Below, piece by piece: positions 6,788-9,380 of a stretch of 9,380 nt of DNA. Under the pieces are notes generated by a model. It did not search any database and was not told the origin of the DNA. It saw only the letters and a list, made by a program, of their open reading frames with translations. The DNA comes from Alphaproteobacteria bacterium (GTDB lineage: Bacteria; Pseudomonadota; Alphaproteobacteria; Rhizobiales; Aestuariivirgaceae): contig JAPLOT010000041.1 of NCBI GenBank assembly GCA_026400595.1, positions 1 through 9,380 on the forward strand, written 5' to 3'. A program made the translations under genes and the position numbers. Positions within the stretch are counted from its first letter, which is position 1. Every line of letters starts with the position of its first letter.

Positions 6788-7387
6788 TTAGCGCGTGTGT
6801 TCGGAGAGCTGATTGCGGTCGAGCAGCTTGATGAACTCGATGGCGATGCCGCTTTCGAGATAACGCACGACCCGGCCACGCATCTTGCCGAGCAGGATGT
6901 AGGTTCCCAGGCTGGGCATGACTTCCACCTTTATGGCGGCACCCGACAGCGAGATGTCCATCACCTCGCAGGGATATTCCCGGCCATCCGGCATGGTGAT
7001 CTGCGAGGCCTTGTTGGCGGGCTCGTAGCGCGCATGCCGGCGGTCTTCGGCAGTCTTGCCCTTCTGCTTGTCGATGAGGAAGCGCAGTCGGGATTCAAAG
7101 CGGTCGCGGCGGGCGCCGGTCAACGAGAATACGACACGGAATCCGCCCGAGATGGGATTTGCCGAAGTCGCCTCGACACGGCCGAGTTCTTCGAGATAGG
7201 CGAGGATCTGCTGACCTTGCGGAGGCACGGTCGCAGTGACGAAGTTGGCGCCTTCCAGGCTGATATCCTGGACCTGGCAGGGGTGTTCGCTCATGTCCGG
7301 CAACATAAAGCGTCCGAAAAGCGTCTGGTGGCCCAGCCCAGGTTTGGTCTGACCGGCTTGATCGAGTACCTGTGCCGTCGCGCTCAC
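6788..7387 (-). CDS. tandem PilZ-domain protein, possible c-di-GMP receptor
   Basis: This 199-residue soluble protein has two PilZ-like units. The C-terminal unit (about 115-187) has both c-di-GMP motifs: R116xxxR120 in EDRRHARYE and D144xSxxG149 in VMDISLSG. The N-terminal unit (about 22-90) keeps D41ISLEG46 but has no RxxxR before it, so it probably does not bind the nucleotide alone. The two units share the local pattern P-C-x-V-x-DISLxGA, which points to internal duplication. PilZ proteins usually pass c-di-GMP signals to motility, polysaccharide or other outputs. The GTG start at 7387 is chosen because GGAGG lies 9 bases upstream. An 89-bp gap separates it from the downstream ATP-grasp start, so joint transcription is possible but not shown. 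It follows the PAS_5 gene on the same strand. Confidence 0.87.
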   Translation of the reverse strand: MSATAQVLDQAGQTKPGLGHQTLFGRFMLPDMSEHPCQVQDISLEGANFVTATVPPQGQQILAYLEELGRVEATSANPISGGFRVVFSLTGARRDRFESRLRFLIDKQKGKTAEDRRHARYEPANKASQITMPDGREYPCEVMDISLSGAAIKVEVMPSLGTYILLGKMRGRVVRYLESGIAIEFIKLLDRNQLSEHTR

Positions 7388-7414
7388 GCTCGCAATCCTC
7401 CCGTCGTGTGAGGA

Positions 7415-7450
7415 GTTAACCTAGCGTCGACGCCGTAAAGACGGGGTTAA
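7415..7450. repeat. nested inverted repeats between the PAS_5 and PilZ genes
   Basis: TTAACC (7416-7421) and GGTTAA (7445-7450) form outer arms. Between them are a perfect 10-bp palindrome, GCGTCGACGC (7424-7433), and a CCGT/ACGG pair around AAAG (7433-7444). The TAA stop of the PAS_5 gene (7447-7449) lies in the outer arm. It could be a 3'-end hairpin of the PAS_5 transcript or a site controlling the PilZ gene. No T-run supports a standard terminator. Confidence 0.3.
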
Positions 7451-8088
7451 TGAGACCGGGTGCGGCCACCGGCAATGACATGGAAGTTGCGGAACGGCGC
7501 CGCGGCCGGAGCGACAGTCTGGGCCAGCAGCTGGTCGCCCGGCAGATGCTCCGTCCAGATCGACCGGGCGCCCGACAGTTCGAGCCGCAGGATACGGCTG
7601 TAGCCCATGGGAACCGGGTCCCGGAACGGGAAGATGCCGCCGAGGACATGAACGGCGCTCCCGTCTGCCGACTGCAGCGGCAGGCCGACGAGTTCGGCCC
7701 CCAGAATCTGGTTGAGATCGGTCTGCATGCGCGTGCGGATCAGGCAAGGCTGGAGGGCATGGACCACGTTGCCGAGATAGCGCGCGGCGACGTTGGCGTC
7801 GAAGCCATCCCAGTCAGCAAGAAGATTGCCGCCGGTGACTTCGTGGCACAGCATGTCGCAGACCGCAGTTCCGGCCAGGCGCCAGCGATAGGAGGCCGAT
7901 GGCGGATCATAGGCGGCGATGAAGAGATTGGGCACCAGTGGCTTGATCCGGGACAGGTCGAGCTGGTCGCGGCGGGGCGCAGCCTGTTCGGCGCGCATCT
8001 GTTCCCAAAACCGGAACAGTGTGCGGCTCGAAGGATGCAGGACCGGCGAATGGTCTTGGTTTGTGCCACCGTTTTCGTTAACCAACAT
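7447..8088 (-). CDS. PAS_5-type PAS domain protein
   Basis: This 213-residue protein has the layout of the alphaproteobacterial PAS_5 family. An opening helix FRFWEQMRAEQAAPRRDQLD is followed by LSRIKPLVPNLFIA, then RWRLAGTAVCDMLCHEVTGGNLLADW and a later strand VLGGIFPF before LSGARSIW. No output domain is fused to it, so it would be a stand-alone sensor or protein-interaction module. The ligand is unknown. The start at 8088 is firmly supported by AAGGA seven bases upstream. The frame stays open to 8322, but that extension would overlap the rhomboid gene on the other strand and its residues do not fit the family. It precedes the PilZ gene by 59 bp on the same strand, so the two may form an operon. 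It is divergent from the rhomboid gene. Confidence 0.82.
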   Translation of the reverse strand: MLVNENGGTNQDHSPVLHPSSRTLFRFWEQMRAEQAAPRRDQLDLSRIKPLVPNLFIAAYDPPSASYRWRLAGTAVCDMLCHEVTGGNLLADWDGFDANVAARYLGNVVHALQPCLIRTRMQTDLNQILGAELVGLPLQSADGSAVHVLGGIFPFRDPVPMGYSRILRLELSGARSIWTEHLPGDQLLAQTVAPAAAPFRNFHVIAGGRTRSH

Positions 8089-8100
8089 CAAACTATCCTT

Positions 8101-8170
8101 GCTGGCGCACTTTGCGCCGTGCCTGTCCCAAACGGGAACGCGGTAAACCAGCAGGTGCAGCCTTTGTGCC
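8101..8170. promoter_or_regulatory. imperfect direct repeat and inverted repeat in the PAS_5/rhomboid divergent region
   Basis: GGCGCA (8104-8109) and TGCGCC (8113-8118) make a perfect 6-bp inverted repeat around CTT. The surrounding unit at 8101-8118 recurs imperfectly at 8151-8170, exactly 50 bases on. The shared pattern is GC-n-GG-n-GCA, then CTTTG-n-GCC, with two extra bases in the second copy. The second copy ends 15 bases before the rhomboid start. Two spaced similar sites in a 97-bp divergent gap suggest binding sites for one regulator. Confidence 0.3.
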
Positions 8171-8185
8171 AGACCGGAGACCAGC

Positions 8186-8896
8186 GTGTCAGAGACCCCA
8201 CCCAAGGCGGCCCGATGGAAGTCAGCTAGCGAGCCTGTCTTCAACGCGCCGTGGATCGTGCTGGCGACGATCGCGGTCCTGGTCATCATCCATGCGGGGC
8301 TGTACTGGGCAGGCGACAGCATAGGGGTCTGGGCATTCTATGCCTTCGCATTGGTGCCGGCCCGCTTCTCGGGCAGCTATCCGATGATCGAGGGATCGCA
8401 GTACTGGAGCCTGCTGACCTATGCCTTCCTGCATGCCGACTGGATGCATCTCCTGTTCAACAGCCTCTGGCTGCTGGTTTTCGGTACGCCGGTGGCGCGC
8501 TACCTGGGAACAGGCGGCTATCTCATCCTCAGTGCGGTGGCCGCCGTCTGTGGTGCCCTTGCCAGCCTGCTCCTCTACGGCACGCAGGAAGTCATCATCG
8601 TTGGCGCTTCCGGCGTGGTGTCAGGGCTTCTGGCCGCAGCCATTCCGCTGATGATGGCCAAGCGGACCCCGGCAGGGCGGGTACCGCTCGGTTTCCTGGA
8701 ACTGCTGACCAATGGCCGGGCCCTCACCTTCATGGCCGTCTGGCTGGCCATCACGCTGTTTGCCGGCGCATCCGGCTGGACCGGACAGGGGTTCATGTCG
8801 GAGGGCGGGATCGCCTGGGAAGCCCATGTCGGCGGTTTTCTCGGCGGCCTCCTGGCCTTTTACCTGATCCTTGCCTGGCGGATGCGCGACCGCTGA
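8186..8896 (+). CDS. rhomboid family intramembrane serine protease
   Basis: This 236-residue inner-membrane protein has the rhomboid catalytic dyad: Ser142 in VGASGVVSG and His214 in AWEAHVGGFLGG. The HADWMHLLFN segment (83-92) supplies the conserved histidines and Asn92 that stabilise the oxyanion. About six hydrophobic segments are visible, near residues 23-43, 75-100, 110-130, 137-156, 180-195 and 210-230, which fits the basic six-helix bacterial form. There is a short cytoplasmic N-terminus and no extra domain. It would cleave transmembrane segments of other proteins; the substrate is unknown. The GTG start is set by GGAG six bases upstream. It is divergent from the PAS_5 gene and is followed after 42 bases by the CBS gene, probably on one transcript. 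Confidence 0.93.
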   Translation: MSETPPKAARWKSASEPVFNAPWIVLATIAVLVIIHAGLYWAGDSIGVWAFYAFALVPARFSGSYPMIEGSQYWSLLTYAFLHADWMHLLFNSLWLLVFGTPVARYLGTGGYLILSAVAAVCGALASLLLYGTQEVIIVGASGVVSGLLAAAIPLMMAKRTPAGRVPLGFLELLTNGRALTFMAVWLAITLFAGASGWTGQGFMSEGGIAWEAHVGGFLGGLLAFYLILAWRMRDR

Positions 8897-8913
8897 ATGT
8901 ATGTTAGCCTTGC

Positions 8914-8932
8914 CCTCCTTGAAGGAAGGAGG
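8914..8932 (+). promoter_or_regulatory. hairpin that would sequester the Shine-Dalgarno of the CBS gene
   Basis: CCTCCTT (8914-8920) is perfectly complementary to AAGGAGG (8926-8932) around a GAAGG loop. AAGGAGG is the near-ideal Shine-Dalgarno of the CBS gene, six bases before its ATG at 8939. In the mRNA the stem would hide the ribosome binding site until melted, bound, or opened by an upstream ribosome. An in-frame ATG at 8897 directly follows the rhomboid stop, so a re-initiating ribosome would pass through and open the stem. Confidence 0.5.
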
Positions 8933-8938
8933 CTTGCC

Positions 8939-9373
8939 ATGGCAGTTGCTCACATCCTCAAACAGAAGGGCAGCGCGGTCTTTACCGTAGGCCCTGGCGA
9001 AACCGTCAAGTCCATTGTCGACGTGCTCGATCAACATCGTATCGGCGCGGTTCTCGTCACGGACGACAAGGGCGGTATCGCGGGCATCGTTTCGGAGCGC
9101 GATATCGTAAGGGCGATGGCCCGCCTGGGGGCTGCGGTTCTCAAGCGCAAGGCGTCGGACGTGATGACGGCGAAGGTGCGCACCTGCGGGCCAAACGATA
9201 CCGAGGCCGAACTCATGAGCCTCATGACTGAGCACCGCATCCGCCATCTTCCGGTCGTGGCCAACGGCAAGCTGGCCGGCATGATCTCCATTGGAGACGT
9301 CGTCAAGCTGCGCATGGAGTCGATGGAGCGCGAGGCCGAGGAACTGAAGACCTACATCGCCTCTGCCGGCTAG
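8939..9373 (+). CDS. two-CBS-domain protein
   Basis: This 144-residue soluble protein is made almost only of a Bateman module. CBS1 spans about residues 8-62, with GAVLVTDD and GIVSERDIVRA. CBS2 spans about 73-128, with IRHLPVV, GMISIGDVV and a closing helix. The Asp in SERD and SIGD is where such domains contact the ribose of adenine nucleotides, so AMP/ATP-type sensing is plausible. No effector domain is fused, so it would act on a partner. The start at 8939 is chosen for its AAGGAGG six bases upstream. A 14-residue longer form from ATG 8897 has no SD of its own, but that ATG directly abuts the rhomboid stop. The gene is probably co-transcribed with the rhomboid gene. The stop lies 7 bases from the window end. 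Confidence 0.9.
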   Translation: MAVAHILKQKGSAVFTVGPGETVKSIVDVLDQHRIGAVLVTDDKGGIAGIVSERDIVRAMARLGAAVLKRKASDVMTAKVRTCGPNDTEAELMSLMTEHRIRHLPVVANGKLAGMISIGDVVKLRMESMEREAEELKTYIASAG

Positions 9374-9380
9374 GGGTTCA

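Noticed and set aside
7416..7450. CtrA-type binding site made from the TTAA elements
   Set aside because: The CtrA consensus needs two TTAA elements 7 bases apart. Here they are 27 bases apart, so only half-sites are present.
8089..8322. N-terminal extension of the PAS_5 protein to 8322
   Set aside because: It would overlap the rhomboid gene. The extra residues do not fit the family, and the internal ATG at 8088 has a strong Shine-Dalgarno.
1..9380. Defence island, prophage or insertion sequence
   Set aside because: No transposase, integrase, nuclease, toxin-antitoxin pair, terminal repeats or target duplications could be found, and codon use looks uniform by eye.

Overview
The window looks like chromosomal DNA of a GC-rich alphaproteobacterium. 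The base composition, the frequent GTG starts with good Shine-Dalgarno (SD) sequences, a PAS_5-type sensor protein, a tandem PilZ protein and a XylX-like FAH-fold enzyme all point that way. I cannot name the genus. Coding density is high. I see no tRNA, rRNA, insertion sequence, prophage, CRISPR array or origin, and no gene-free stretch longer than about 160 bases.

Left part (1-3929): a small catabolic-looking group. The first 42 codons of a probable Rieske oxygenase large subunit run off the left edge on the minus strand. It is divergent from a carbon-nitrogen hydrolase of the amidase-like branch. The hydrolase converges on a minus-strand AraC-family regulator with an arabinose-binding-like sensor domain. 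That regulator is divergent from a secreted DUF1254/DUF1214 protein. Both divergent intergenic regions carry inverted repeats that could be operators.

Middle (4060-6698, minus strand): a tight two-gene operon. An uncharacterised ATP-grasp enzyme is followed 2 bases later by an FAH-superfamily enzyme resembling 2-keto-3-deoxy-xylonate dehydratase (XylX). No sugar-acid pathway genes lie beside it. This is the least explained unit in the window.

Right part (6788-9373): signalling and membrane genes. A tandem PilZ protein (possible c-di-GMP receptor) and a PAS_5 protein lie on the minus strand. Divergent from them on the plus strand are a rhomboid intramembrane protease and a two-CBS-domain protein. 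The CBS gene's Shine-Dalgarno sits inside a perfect 7-bp stem, and an in-frame ATG directly abuts the rhomboid stop, which suggests translational control or coupling. No classic defence system or mobile system is visible. The best candidates for something new are the ATP-grasp/FAH pair and the hairpin at the CBS start.
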